Assembly (NCBI GenBank): GCA_964643355.1
Contig: CAZXPW010000023.1
Span: 3,430-67,429, forward strand
Reading direction: 5' to 3'
Origin: FEN-1350 sp964643355
GTDB taxonomy: Bacteria; Planctomycetota; Phycisphaerae; Sedimentisphaerales; Anaerohalosphaeraceae
DNA: 64,000 nucleotides
Shown: one piece after another, positions 44,249 through 52,911 of the stretch
Layout: every line of letters begins with the position of its first letter
Position numbering within the stretch: position 1 is the first letter of the stretch
Made by a program: the position numbers and the translations under genes
Notes under the pieces: model-generated
Told to the model about the DNA's origin: nothing
The model's database searches: none
What the model saw: only the letters and a program-made list of their open reading frames with translations

Positions 44249-45583
44249 TTAGTGGATTTCCAGGACTGAGTTGAGTTCGCCAAAGGGATTCAATTCGGTT
44301 TTTTCATTATAGGGATCCTGTTGCCACTGCCCATCAACAATCAGGCGGTACCGATATCGGCCGCTGGCCAAGGGTAGCTTGATTTGCCACAAACCATTAT
44401 CGCCGATCTTGTGCAGCGGAGTCTTGTCCCCTTGCCAGTTGTTGAAATCTCCGGCCACAAACACGCTCTGCGCTCGCGGATAGAGGGTATTGAGAATCAC
44501 CAGATCCTCGATTTGCCGTACGCCGTAAAAATCCGCCAGCTTGGCGTCAAGCGATTGGGACTGCGTTTTGGGGGTGGTGACGGCGACGGTCGCCGCGGGA
44601 GCCGCGACGGCCGTAGCGACCGCCTCGGCCGGTATCGGTTCGGTACGAGTCGCCGGCAAATCCACAATCTTTTGTCCGCCGGTTTCCTTGCGGGTCTCGA
44701 TCGTCGTCGGGCTTTGCGTGGGAACCTTCACCGTTGAAAGCAGTTCCTCGGCGCTGGCACTGATCGCGTCGAGTTTGGCCTGTAACGAGCTGACCAACTC
44801 GGCCCGGTGCATGTGCGTATCGGTGCCGACCAGCTCCTCGGCCAGGTTCTGGAAGTCGCGATGCCCCTTGCACGCCGGATCATATTCGCTGATCGGCTGG
44901 CCCAGACTGGCCGCTTCCTTAAGTTTGGTGTTGAAATTCACAATCGTCTTGAACATCTTGCCGGCAAAGTGCTTACGAACCTCGCCGAGAATTTCGCGGG
45001 CCATCTTGGTCCGGATGTCGTACATGCTGGCCAGGATCATCACATCGATCTGCTGCGAACACTGCTTGCAGAGAACATTAAGCGTCTCCAGTTGCTTGCT
45101 CAGGCCATGCAGTGAAAAATACCCCATCTCGACGGGAACAATGATGTCCGTCGCCGCCCGAATCGCGTTAAAGGTCAACAGGTTCACCGATGGCGGGCAG
45201 TCGATAATCGCGTAATCATAGTCCTTATGAACTGTGGCCAGGACTTTCTTCAAACTGTTTTCACGATCCACTACACCGACCATCTGTTGGTCAAAGGCGG
45301 CCAGATCAATGCTTGAAGGAGCCAGCTCAAAACCCTCCGAGATTTGCCAGAGGATTTCGGATAATTTGATCGTCTCGCCGCGAGCGTGATTGATGAGAAT
45401 ATCATAGATGCTTTGCTCGATTTGTTCTTCCGGAACCGCCAATCCCACCGCGCAGTGCGATTGCGGATCCATGTCCACCAGCAAAGTTCGAAGACCGCGA
45501 GCCGCAAGAACACTGGCCAGGTTAATCGCGATGGTTGTTTTTCCGCATCCGCCCTTTTGGTTGACGATAGCGATAGTTCTCAT
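44249..45583 (-). CDS. ParA-family ATPase fused to a glycogen-binding (AMPK/CBM48-type) domain
   Basis: This 444-residue protein begins with a full ParA domain: deviant Walker A KGGCGKTT (residues 10-17), DMDPQ (38-42), and a DYAIIDCPPS Walker B, with the YFSLHGLSKQLETL segment typical of the group. A Pro/Thr/Ala-rich linker (about 285-350) follows. Residues about 370-444 are an AMPK-type E-set glycogen-binding module: FVAGDFNNW, YRYRLIVDGQW, and DPYNEK. ParA proteins pattern cargo on the nucleoid; the added module suggests glycogen or polysaccharide cargo. No ParB lies nearby. Confidence 0.9.
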   Translation of the reverse strand: MRTIAIVNQKGGCGKTTIAINLASVLAARGLRTLLVDMDPQSHCAVGLAVPEEQIEQSIYDILINHARGETIKLSEILWQISEGFELAPSSIDLAAFDQQMVGVVDRENSLKKVLATVHKDYDYAIIDCPPSVNLLTFNAIRAATDIIVPVEMGYFSLHGLSKQLETLNVLCKQCSQQIDVMILASMYDIRTKMAREILGEVRKHFAGKMFKTIVNFNTKLKEAASLGQPISEYDPACKGHRDFQNLAEELVGTDTHMHRAELVSSLQAKLDAISASAEELLSTVKVPTQSPTTIETRKETGGQKIVDLPATRTEPIPAEAVATAVAAPAATVAVTTPKTQSQSLDAKLADFYGVRQIEDLVILNTLYPRAQSVFVAGDFNNWQGDKTPLHKIGDNGLWQIKLPLASGRYRYRLIVDGQWQQDPYNEKTELNPFGELNSVLEIH

Positions 45584-45994
45584 AAATTCCCTCAGCGTTA
45601 ACCAGACAAACTGGTCGTAGGATTTCTTCCATGAAAATCCTTATTAACCATTTTCGGCCGGGTCGAGAAAAATCTTTAGCGATTTATCGGACAAATCCGA
45701 AAAAATCCTGCATGCCAGTATCAGGAAAGGGGTTTTCTGAGACGATGCCTTTTGTTCAGGATATACCAAGTGCAAATTACACCCGTCAAATTGATCCCGG
45801 TCGCAAGACAAACAAATACCCATGATGGAATCATAGGAAAGATATCATGCCAAATCAAAAGTTAATATAGACAATATGGTTCCTTGAAAATAATTTTATC
45901 CATATAAACAGCCGCAATTGCCGATGAAGATGGCTGAACTTTGACAACTGGGTCAAGAGATAGAAACGATTCAGGCCGTGGAAAGGAAAGAGCA
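45584..45994. other. 411-base intergenic region
   Basis: There is no supported gene. A short TTGAC/GTCAA inverted repeat (45941-45956) lies about 40 bases before the small gene's start and could be part of its promoter. I see nothing else, and no match to a ParA partner site (parS) that I can recognise. Confidence 0.4.
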
Positions 45995-46177
45995 ATGACG
46001 GAAGAACAGATCGTCAAGTGGATGCGGGAAAAGGTCAAACAAGAGGGCTTCAAGGATGCCGCCAGTTTGGCCCGGGAGTTTCTGGATTCCCATAATATCA
46101 CGAATGTACTGGATCCGGAGTTTTCACGAACGATGGACGCGGGATTCCGGATCGCCAAGGAGGTTTATAGTTTGTAA
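45995..46177 (+). CDS. small helical hypothetical protein
   Basis: The 60-residue product is fully helical and acidic/basic-rich, with MTEEQIVKWMREKVKQEGFKDA then an ALAREFL-like helix and a Cys-free C-terminus. AAAGGAAAG precedes the ATG at 45995, and a strong terminator follows at 46202, so it looks genuinely expressed. I do not recognise the family. The longer frame to 45941 lacks a ribosome site. Confidence 0.6.
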   Translation: MTEEQIVKWMREKVKQEGFKDAASLAREFLDSHNITNVLDPEFSRTMDAGFRIAKEVYSL

Positions 46178-46201
46178 GGAGTTTACAGGCGGGAGGATTC
46201 G

Positions 46202-46236
46202 CAGGCCGGAGCTTCACTCCCCGGCCTGTTTTTATT
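46202..46236 (+). terminator. rho-independent terminator
   Basis: CAGGCCGG (46202-46209) pairs with CCGGCCTG (46221-46228), followed by TTTTTATT. Confidence 0.85.
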
Positions 46237-46289
46237 GGTGATTTCAGAATGCTGGATCCAGGATTGATCCATGTTCCTGGGACCCCGTT

Positions 46290-46724
46290 TTATTCTTGTA
46301 TAAATTTTGATAGTTGTTCGACGAATTGTCGTATCTCATCCCGGACCCGGCGATAGCAATCCAATGCTTCCGCCTCCGACTTGGCCCGTTTAGCCAGTTG
46401 CGGCGGATCGTCAAAACCGACATGGATCACACGGGTCTTGCCGGGAAACAACGGACAATGTTCGTGGGCATGGCCACAGACGGTAATGACCAGATCGAAT
46501 TCAAGACCCTTGAGCTCATCGAGGCGTTTAGACCGGTGGCCGGAGATATCCACGCCGGCTTCGGCCATGACCTTGACGGCGTTGGGATTGAGGCCGTGGG
46601 TCTCGATCCCGGCCGAATAAACATCATAGCGATTCGGCCACAAATGTCGCGCCCACCCCTCGGCCATCTGGCTACGGCAGGAATTGCCGGTACAGAGAAA
46701 CAGAATTTTCTTTTTGGTCTCCAT
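46290..46724 (-). CDS. arsC: arsenate reductase (low-molecular-weight phosphatase fold)
   Basis: This 144-residue enzyme has the phosphatase loop CTGNSCR (residues 11-17), plus Cys83 and Cys90 in TVCGHAHEHC, the two redox cysteines of thioredoxin-coupled arsenate reductases like that of Staphylococcus pI258. It reduces As(V) to As(III). It is the last gene of the ArsR-controlled operon, and the operon's thioredoxin-like proteins could supply electrons. Length is typical. Confidence 0.93.
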   Translation of the reverse strand: METKKKILFLCTGNSCRSQMAEGWARHLWPNRYDVYSAGIETHGLNPNAVKVMAEAGVDISGHRSKRLDELKGLEFDLVITVCGHAHEHCPLFPGKTRVIHVGFDDPPQLAKRAKSEAEALDCYRRVRDEIRQFVEQLSKFIQE

Positions 46725-46730
46725 TGTTTG

Positions 46731-47414
46731 TTACGATATCGGATTGAGTTTCAATACGACCTCCGCCACTCGCCGACCGAGATTCTTGAGCGTTTCGACG
46801 CCGACGGTATCGGTTGAAACATCGTCTTTAACATTCATGACCGTCGCCCCGCGATGCGCCGTGGGTCGTCCGTCGCCGACGAGGATCATCTCGTGAGTCA
46901 TCAGGCACTGCTGGACGGCGTTGATCGTCAGTTCCTGGCCCCCGTTGCGATTGTTACCTACCGCAATAACGCCGGCGACTTTGTTGGCCAGGGCGAAGGT
47001 CTTACGAAAGACCATACACCGGTCGATGAATCCTTTGCACAGAGCGCTGGGCATGCCGAAATACACAGGCGTACCGATGATGATTCCCGCGACGGTCGGG
47101 CCGGCCAGTTTGGGCTGGATAACCGATTCAAAGGCATCTTCTGAACCAAACACGGATGGCACTCCCGCCACGACCGCCGGATCAAATTTGATTCCCGCCA
47201 GATCGAGAATCTCCGTCTGGATGGCCGCGGAGACCTGCTTAGCGGCCTCCAGACAAATCTGAAGCGATTGAAAAGTCGTCTTGCCCTTCCGCGGGCTGCA
47301 TGAAACACCGATGATCTTGAGCGTTTTGGCGGATTCGGCCGCTTGTGTTATCGAACTACCCAAAGTAACCGTCGCCGCCGTCAGCCCGCTTGCCAGAAAA
47401 CTTCGTCGATCCAT
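46731..47414 (-). CDS. Tat-exported flavodoxin/NADPH-dependent FMN reductase-like protein
   Basis: This 227-residue protein has a twin-arginine-like signal (MDRRSFLASGLTAA) and then a flavodoxin-like fold: IIGVSCSPRKGKT at about 35, and GIIIGTPVYFGMPSALCKGFIDR at about 115-137. It is next to arsC (6 bases apart) and in the arsenic operon, so a redox role on arsenicals or thiols is plausible. It differs from ArsH in carrying a signal peptide. Exact substrate unknown. Confidence 0.75.
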   Translation of the reverse strand: MDRRSFLASGLTAATVTLGSSITQAAESAKTLKIIGVSCSPRKGKTTFQSLQICLEAAKQVSAAIQTEILDLAGIKFDPAVVAGVPSVFGSEDAFESVIQPKLAGPTVAGIIIGTPVYFGMPSALCKGFIDRCMVFRKTFALANKVAGVIAVGNNRNGGQELTINAVQQCLMTHEMILVGDGRPTAHRGATVMNVKDDVSTDTVGVETLKNLGRRVAEVVLKLNPIS

Positions 47415-47470
47415 GGTACTGCCTCCAAAATCCGTTTGTTTGGCTTTAATAAATCGTTGTTACCTTTTGG

Positions 47471-48172
47471 TTAGGGCGCAATGTAAATCATGTACAGTCC
47501 AGCTATAAGAACGAGAGCTCCGCAGACTCTTTTGAGAATCACTGTCCCCCGGGATTTCTCGTTCCAGTTCATATATCGCTGAACCAGTTCCGTCGAGGTT
47601 CCGGCAAGGACGATAACCGAACAATGTCCGATTCCATAGGCCAGCAGCAGAACGATACCGTATGGTAGATTCGTTGAACTCAGCTTGAATGTCACCGCCA
47701 ACATCGGCGCCATATAGGCGAAAGTACAGGGCCCCAAAGCGATACCGAAGATCAGACCGAGCAGAAACCCGGCCAGTAAACCCTTTTGCTGAATCCCGAC
47801 CTTTCCCGGCCCGGACCAAGGCGACGGGATCACATCCAGCAAATGCAACCCCACCAGGAAGAAAATCCCTGCGACGAAATAGTTGCCGTATTTTCCGACA
47901 TCGCCCATCATTCGTCCGGCTGCGGCGGTAATCCCGCCGATCACGGCGATGGTGATCAGTATCCCCATCGCAAATAGCAGCGACATTAGAAACGCCCGCC
48001 GCGCCGTGGTCGGTCCCTGCTTGTCGATAAAGCCGACGATCAGGGGTATGCTGGCCAGATGGCAAGGACTCAGTAAAATACTTAGAATGCCCCAGACCAC
48101 GGCTGCCGTCAAGGCAATCAGAGGTGTGCCTTCGACAGCATGCGTCAGAGAGGTAAATAACTGTTCCATCAT
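47471..48172 (-). CDS. CcdA/DsbD-type thiol-redox membrane protein
   Basis: This 233-residue protein has six predicted membrane helices. The two conserved Cys-Pro-type motifs are LSPCHLASIPLI (about residue 36) and LGPCTFAYMAPM (about 147). CcdA-type proteins pass electrons from cytosolic thioredoxin across the membrane. It sits 12 bases downstream of the thioredoxin-domain gene, so it probably powers that exported protein. Confidence 0.85.
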   Translation of the reverse strand: MMEQLFTSLTHAVEGTPLIALTAAVVWGILSILLSPCHLASIPLIVGFIDKQGPTTARRAFLMSLLFAMGILITIAVIGGITAAAGRMMGDVGKYGNYFVAGIFFLVGLHLLDVIPSPWSGPGKVGIQQKGLLAGFLLGLIFGIALGPCTFAYMAPMLAVTFKLSSTNLPYGIVLLLAYGIGHCSVIVLAGTSTELVQRYMNWNEKSRGTVILKRVCGALVLIAGLYMIYIAP

Positions 48173-48184
48173 ATCGCCTTTGGA

Positions 48185-49513
48185 TCATTTCGGGGAACAT
48201 TCACCGATTTTACAGGCCTTTTGGATCTGCTCGGGCGTCAGCTTCATCTTGTCGGCCAGGGCTTGATGGATGGTGATCATTCGACCCGTTTCCGAGGGAT
48301 GGACCTCGAGCCATTTCTTGAGGTTATCGATTGTCGTGAAAAATCCCTGATGGAAACAACCGGCTGAGACCCACTTGCCTTCGGCGTTCTTGCGCTGACC
48401 AAACCAGGCGACGGCGGTCGGCGGTTCCAATGACGCAACACTGCCATTGAAGGTCTTAACGACGATCATCTGACCGGTCAGCCCGTCCTTCTGGCGGACC
48501 TCGATATCTTTTCCCGTTCGTGCGGCTACACCCATCGCGCAATGACTGCAGCACCCCCAAGTCGAAAGCCCTTCCACTTTGACCGCGGCAGCGTCAACCG
48601 GATAGACCGCCCGATCGCAGAAACCACAGCGGGCGGCCAATTCCTGCTCGGCCAGATCGGAAAAGTTGATGATATTACCACCGGCATTCTGCCGTTCGGC
48701 CATCGCCGCGGCGTTGTCAGCAAAGGCCTTGATCGTCGGGCGACGGGTTTTGTCATCGATGCCATAGAGATAAACCGCCTCAGTGGCAGGTAACTGTTTT
48801 CCCGTGGCAAAGTCGACAACACGAACCTTCTTTTCGTAGTCGGCCTTGTCCTCTGTCAGACATGAATACAGGATAAAATAGCAGTGAAGGCCGCACAGGC
48901 GAACATTGCCTTTGGGCGTGGCAATGGTGGCCATCGTCTTTGGGTCGATCGTTTTTTCGCACATGAAACAGATCTGATCTTTGGCTCGCGTATCCGGCTT
49001 GAGCGGTTCCAGCCGTTCGAGGATTGGAAGACTTGAAAGTCCCAGATCGACGCCGAATTCCTTCCATTTACCCAGGATATCTTCCCGGGAAATGAATCCT
49101 TCGTGACGGAATAACTCTTTTCCATCCGGTCCGAAGAAGATCTGCGTGGGGATGATCTTGACGCCGTACTTTGGGGCTTCAGCCGGATTTTTCCAGACAT
49201 CGATGAAGTCCACCTGCAACTTTCCATCAAGATCCTTCTTCAGTTGTTCCAGAATTGGAGCCATCATCTTGCACGGGATGCACTTGTCGGCCCCCAGATC
49301 CACCAGACGCGGTATGCCGAGGGCTTGTGATTGGATCGGCTGGGTAAGGGTTTGGGGCGGCAAATCAACCGAATTGGGCGCCACCGCCTGGGATGAGGTT
49401 GCAATTGATTCGCTACAGGTTCGGCAACCGCAGGGATTTTTCATGGCCACGATCACGCCGACGGCACCGATCAGGACGGCGACGATAAGGATCTTGTACA
49501 TCGGACTGTTCAT
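48185..49513 (-). CDS. membrane-anchored thioredoxin fused to NosL-like Cys-rich region
   Basis: This 442-residue protein has an N-terminal membrane helix (about residues 8-24), a thioredoxin fold with CIPC active site (Cys78, Cys81), and a Cys-rich second half. CFMC, LCGLHCY, CGFC and WGCCSHC pairs occur in two similar halves (about 185-255 and 290-345), a NosL-like copper/redox appearance. A GGAG precedes the ATG at 49513; the longer start at 49531 is rejected. It lies in the arsenic/thiol operon. The fusion is unusual; metal or disulfide handling is an inference. Confidence 0.75.
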   Translation of the reverse strand: MNSPMYKILIVAVLIGAVGVIVAMKNPCGCRTCSESIATSSQAVAPNSVDLPPQTLTQPIQSQALGIPRLVDLGADKCIPCKMMAPILEQLKKDLDGKLQVDFIDVWKNPAEAPKYGVKIIPTQIFFGPDGKELFRHEGFISREDILGKWKEFGVDLGLSSLPILERLEPLKPDTRAKDQICFMCEKTIDPKTMATIATPKGNVRLCGLHCYFILYSCLTEDKADYEKKVRVVDFATGKQLPATEAVYLYGIDDKTRRPTIKAFADNAAAMAERQNAGGNIINFSDLAEQELAARCGFCDRAVYPVDAAAVKVEGLSTWGCCSHCAMGVAARTGKDIEVRQKDGLTGQMIVVKTFNGSVASLEPPTAVAWFGQRKNAEGKWVSAGCFHQGFFTTIDNLKKWLEVHPSETGRMITIHQALADKMKLTPEQIQKACKIGECSPK

Positions 49514-49531
49514 GGGATTCTCCGGATTCAA

Positions 49532-49912
49532 TTACTTACAGGCCAGCATTTCGCAGGCCGTATCGACAACCTTGCCCACCGCCTGCGGCGAGGGAGGGGT
49601 CTTGCCCTTTTCCATCCCCATATCGGCTATTTGCAGGTGGATAAACTTCGTGAAACCGCCCTGTTCCAGGGTACCTTTGACGCAATTCAGGGGACAACCA
49701 TCAATCGCCAGAATTCGCGAGGCCGCCTCGGTTGTCTTCAGGATTCCGGTAACCCGCGCGCCGATCCCGGCCAGACAGAACATCTTGCCCTTTTGGTCCG
49801 CCGAGAGTTTCCGTGCCGCCTGATCGGCGATGGCGCCGACATCCGCCGCTCCACTACACGCGAAAATCAAGGTGGGACCGCCCGAACACATACAGCTATT
49901 TTGCTCAACCAT
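49532..49912 (-). CDS. DGC-type putative zinc-binding protein
   Basis: This 126-residue protein has a Cys-rich N-terminus (MVEQNSCMCSGG, Cys7 and Cys9), an ACSGAADVG segment with Cys19, and DGCPLNC (Cys73 and Cys77), the DGC signature. Such proteins bind zinc or thiols and often sit beside arsenic or heavy-metal genes. GGAGG precedes the ATG at 49912. It is followed by the thioredoxin fusion. Confidence 0.8.
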   Translation of the reverse strand: MVEQNSCMCSGGPTLIFACSGAADVGAIADQAARKLSADQKGKMFCLAGIGARVTGILKTTEAASRILAIDGCPLNCVKGTLEQGGFTKFIHLQIADMGMEKGKTPPSPQAVGKVVDTACEMLACK

Positions 49913-49934
49913 TTTCGTATCCTCCAAAGGATGG

Positions 49935-50168
49935 TTATTGCAGCATCTTTTTCATTTCTTCCAGGGTCAGGACTTTCCCGACGCTCTTGACCTGGCCGTC
50001 GATCGCCAGCGCCGGGGTTATCATCACGCCGAACTTCATGATCTCGTTGATCTGCGTAACCTTTTCAAGTTGGTATTCGATGCCGAGTTCCTTGGCCGCC
50101 ATCTCGGCGCACTCGGCAAGCTTTTTGCACTTGGGACAACCCGTCCCCAGAATCTGAATCGTTTTCAT
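49935..50168 (-). CDS. small thioredoxin-like redox protein (CPKC)
   Basis: This 77-residue protein has a CPKC active site at Cys11 and Cys14 and the cis-Pro segment VMITPALAIDG. It matches the small redox-active disulfide protein 2 family that accompanies ArsR/permease genes. It probably reduces the arsenate reductase or the permease's thiols; the permease ends 9 bases before it. Confidence 0.88.
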   Translation of the reverse strand: MKTIQILGTGCPKCKKLAECAEMAAKELGIEYQLEKVTQINEIMKFGVMITPALAIDGQVKSVGKVLTLEEMKKMLQ

Positions 50169-50176
50169 GCGATCTC

Positions 50177-51511
50177 CTATCCGACTCCAGCGCCGAAGAG
50201 AATTCCCGTGATTGTCGCCATGGTGACCACCAAAACAATAAAGACAATTGTCTTTTGCGTGCCGAGGACTGTGCGGATGACCAGCATACTCGGCAACGAT
50301 AAGGCCGGCCCGGCCAGCAGCAGCGCCAGCGCCGGACCCTTGCCCATCCCCGATCCGATCAACCCCTGCACGATCGGCACCTCGGTCAGCGTCGCAAAAT
50401 ACATGAACGCCCCGGCAATCGCCGCGACGAAATTGGCCCGCAAAGAGTTGCCCCCCAATGCGGCATTAACCCATTCCGAAGGGATCAGTCCTTCCCGTCC
50501 CGGCCGTCCGAGCAACAGGCCCGACACCAGCACGCCGATCAACAGCAATGGCAAAATCAACTTGGCGTATTCCCAACTCGCATCGACCCACGCAATTCGT
50601 TCTCCGCCGTCAAACCACTGATACACCATCAGGATAAACGCCGCCAACAGAACAAACACGATCGCCCACTTGTAATGCAGGATCGTTTCATAGACCGCGT
50701 TTTTCTCTACGGGCACTACGCCTTTCAACTGCTCAGCGGGAATCGAATGAACCTGTCCGGCCGTATCTTTGACGGTTACCCTGGTGTCGGTCTTCTCGAC
50801 AATCGTGCCTTCGACCTTGAAAGTCGATAAGCCGTTCGGGCAGCACAGAAACACCGCGCGATAATCGCCGCTCCGGGCCCAGTTGGCCACCACCAGGATC
50901 GCGATCATGGCCGCAAAATATAAGCTTGTCTTCCACAGCGGTCGCCCAACATCCGGCGTCGGTATCGCCATTTGCGCCTGCGCTTTGGCGACTTCTTCTT
51001 TCCGGTATATCCAGTGCATCAGCAGGCCGATCACGACACTGAAAACAATCGCCCCGACGGCTCGCGCGATCCCCAGTTCCATCCCCAGAATCCGCGCCGT
51101 CAGGATGATCGCCAACACATTGATCGCCGGTCCCGAATACAAAAACGCCGTCGCCGGGCCCAGCCCCGCCCCCATCTTATAGATCCCCGCAAACAGCGGC
51201 AGTACCGTACAGGAACAGACCGCCAGCACCGTCCCCGAGACGCTCGCTACACCATAAGCCAGAACTTTATTTGCTCCGGCACCGAGATACCGCATCACCG
51301 ACGCTTGGCTGACAAAGACGCTGATCGCGCCGGCAATGAAAAACGCCGGGACCAGACACAGCAGTACATGTTCCTGCGCGTACCACTTGACCAGTTGCAG
51401 GGCTTCGGTCATCGCGTTGTCAAACCGGGCTTTGCCGACGGGAAGATAAAAGCAAACCCCAAAGACGGCGACAATTAACAGCAGCGTTTTCCATTCTCGA
51501 AGAATTGTCAT
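50177..51511 (-). CDS. DUF318-family permease with inserted soluble domain
   Basis: This 444-residue permease has eight or so membrane helices in two halves, with the conserved Cys pair AVCSCTVLPL (Cys99, Cys101) and NVLAIILTARI. The two halves are separated by a hydrophilic segment, about residues 212-275, that contains a small beta-fold (FKVEGTIVEKTDTRVTVKD then QVHSIPAEQLKGVV). The ATG at 51511 has AAGGAA upstream; the longer frame to 51616 is unlikely. ArsP-like members export organic or trivalent arsenicals. It is the first gene after arsR. Confidence 0.88.
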   Translation of the reverse strand: MTILREWKTLLLIVAVFGVCFYLPVGKARFDNAMTEALQLVKWYAQEHVLLCLVPAFFIAGAISVFVSQASVMRYLGAGANKVLAYGVASVSGTVLAVCSCTVLPLFAGIYKMGAGLGPATAFLYSGPAINVLAIILTARILGMELGIARAVGAIVFSVVIGLLMHWIYRKEEVAKAQAQMAIPTPDVGRPLWKTSLYFAAMIAILVVANWARSGDYRAVFLCCPNGLSTFKVEGTIVEKTDTRVTVKDTAGQVHSIPAEQLKGVVPVEKNAVYETILHYKWAIVFVLLAAFILMVYQWFDGGERIAWVDASWEYAKLILPLLLIGVLVSGLLLGRPGREGLIPSEWVNAALGGNSLRANFVAAIAGAFMYFATLTEVPIVQGLIGSGMGKGPALALLLAGPALSLPSMLVIRTVLGTQKTIVFIVLVVTMATITGILFGAGVG

Positions 51512-51522
51512 CGGAGATTCCT

Positions 51523-51852
51523 TCAGGCCAGCCGGCGCAACATCTTTTTGTGGTCGTCCATCTGTTTCCGCAGTACCTGTGTGATACAGGAAAAGAAATC
51601 CAGGATACACGGGCACTTAAGGCGATAAAAGACCTTCAGCCCTTCCTTGCGGCTGTCCAGTACCCCCGCGGAGACCATCACAGATAGATGCCGGGACAGG
51701 TTGGACCGCTCCGACCCAACCGCCTCGGCGATATCACAGACGCATTGTTCGCCATCCCGTAAAAAATTCAGGACCGCCAGCCGGATCGGGTGGGCGATCG
51801 CCTGCGCCACCTCGGCCTGCTTTTCATACAACATCATTTCATTTTGTGTCAT
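51523..51852 (-). CDS. arsR: ArsR-family transcriptional repressor
   Basis: This 109-residue winged-helix repressor has a helix-turn-helix (CDIAEAVGSERSNLSRHLSVMVSAGVL, about 39-64) and Cys residues at 37 and 39 just before it, plus Cys80, 82 and 89 near the C-terminus (KCPCILDFFSC), any of which could bind As(III)/Sb(III). It is the first gene of the operon and is preceded by a matching operator. Confidence 0.93.
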   Translation of the reverse strand: MTQNEMMLYEKQAEVAQAIAHPIRLAVLNFLRDGEQCVCDIAEAVGSERSNLSRHLSVMVSAGVLDSRKEGLKVFYRLKCPCILDFFSCITQVLRKQMDDHKKMLRRLA

Positions 51853-51877
51853 GATTTCGTATCCGCATCTCTAATTG

Positions 51878-51903
51878 ACTATGTGATAATATACTCACAT
51901 AGT
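51878..51903. promoter_or_regulatory. ArsR operator
   Basis: ACTATGTGA (51878-51886) and TCACATAGT (51895-51903) form a perfect 9-bp inverted repeat with an 8-base AT-rich spacer, matching the typical ArsR operator shape. It overlaps the -10 box of the promoter, so binding would block RNA polymerase. Confidence 0.8.
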
Positions 51904-51927
51904 AATATAAAGATCGGCACGAGGCAA
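51899..51927 (-). promoter_or_regulatory. arsR-operon promoter
   Basis: On the minus strand, TTGCCT (51922-51927) and TACTAT (51899-51904) are separated by 17 bases. Transcription would begin near 51892, inside the operator. Confidence 0.65.
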
Positions 51928-51963
51928 CTGAAAAACAAAAAATATTTTCCAAAAGAGGGGAAC

Positions 51964-52911
51964 TCAGACCCGGTGTAGATGCTCCTGGCTCCAGATGGCC
52001 AGTCCTGCCCCGGCCAGCAACATAACCCCGAACGGCCACTGCATCGCCGTCAGCGTCTCGCCAAAGACCCAGTGCGAAAGCGACAGGATACAGAAGGGTA
52101 CCGCCAGCATGACCAGGGCCGGGATCGTCGCCCCGATCCGACGCAACGCCGAATAGTACAGCACATGGCTGATCGCGATCCCGAGGATCGCCGAAAACGC
52201 CACCCAGAACCATTGCCGGCCCGTCAGGACCAAACACGCCTCCGTGTGCCCAAAGACCAGCGCCAAAACCGTCAATCCCGCCGTCGTGTATAAGCTGATC
52301 ACCGCAAATCCCGCACGGCTGTCGATGTGGGCGAATCGCAGCCGGATCGTCAGCGTATAAGCCGCCCAGCCGGCCGCGGCGATCTGCGTCCAAGCCACGC
52401 CCGTCATCTCGCGCTTCTGGCCGAACCCTTCATGGAATGCGATCACACCCAGCAAACCCGCCGCCGACAGAGCCATTCCCGACCAGAACCGTTTGCTCCT
52501 TAGCAGCGCCCGCTCGCGAGGAAACAGCAGCAGTGAAAATCCCATGATCCACAGGATGCTGGACTTGCCTGTCAAATCGACGAACGCCGGATCGATGGAA
52601 TAGAAGCTGGTCGTAAAGCAACTCTGCGTGAAGATATTCATCGCGCTGGGGAGTATCGCCAGTGTCCAGATTCGCCGGTCGAAGGTCCCGTTCCTGTTGG
52701 CCGCTGCCAGAAACGGTAGCCAGAACAGGCAGGCCACGCCGTATCGCAGCGCATTCTGCGTCCACGAATCTAAAACGCCCGTTAGCAACTTGATGAAGAT
52801 CGGCGCCACCGACCAGCAGGTCAACGCGGAAAGGCAAGCTGCAGTCGCGAACCAATCGAACTTCCGGTGATGGGGCCCCGCGTGAAGGGACTCGGGATCA
52901 TTTTCCGACAT
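51964..52911 (-). CDS. DMT-superfamily (EamA) transporter
   Basis: This 315-residue protein has ten predicted membrane helices and two EamA-like repeats (about residues 20-150 and 165-310). The start at 52911 overlaps the stop of the upstream gene by 14 bases, so translation is coupled. The substrate, probably a metabolite or amino acid, is not visible. The longer frame to 53211 overlaps the upstream gene heavily and is rejected. Confidence 0.85.
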   Translation of the reverse strand: MSENDPESLHAGPHHRKFDWFATAACLSALTCWSVAPIFIKLLTGVLDSWTQNALRYGVACLFWLPFLAAANRNGTFDRRIWTLAILPSAMNIFTQSCFTTSFYSIDPAFVDLTGKSSILWIMGFSLLLFPRERALLRSKRFWSGMALSAAGLLGVIAFHEGFGQKREMTGVAWTQIAAAGWAAYTLTIRLRFAHIDSRAGFAVISLYTTAGLTVLALVFGHTEACLVLTGRQWFWVAFSAILGIAISHVLYYSALRRIGATIPALVMLAVPFCILSLSHWVFGETLTAMQWPFGVMLLAGAGLAIWSQEHLHRV

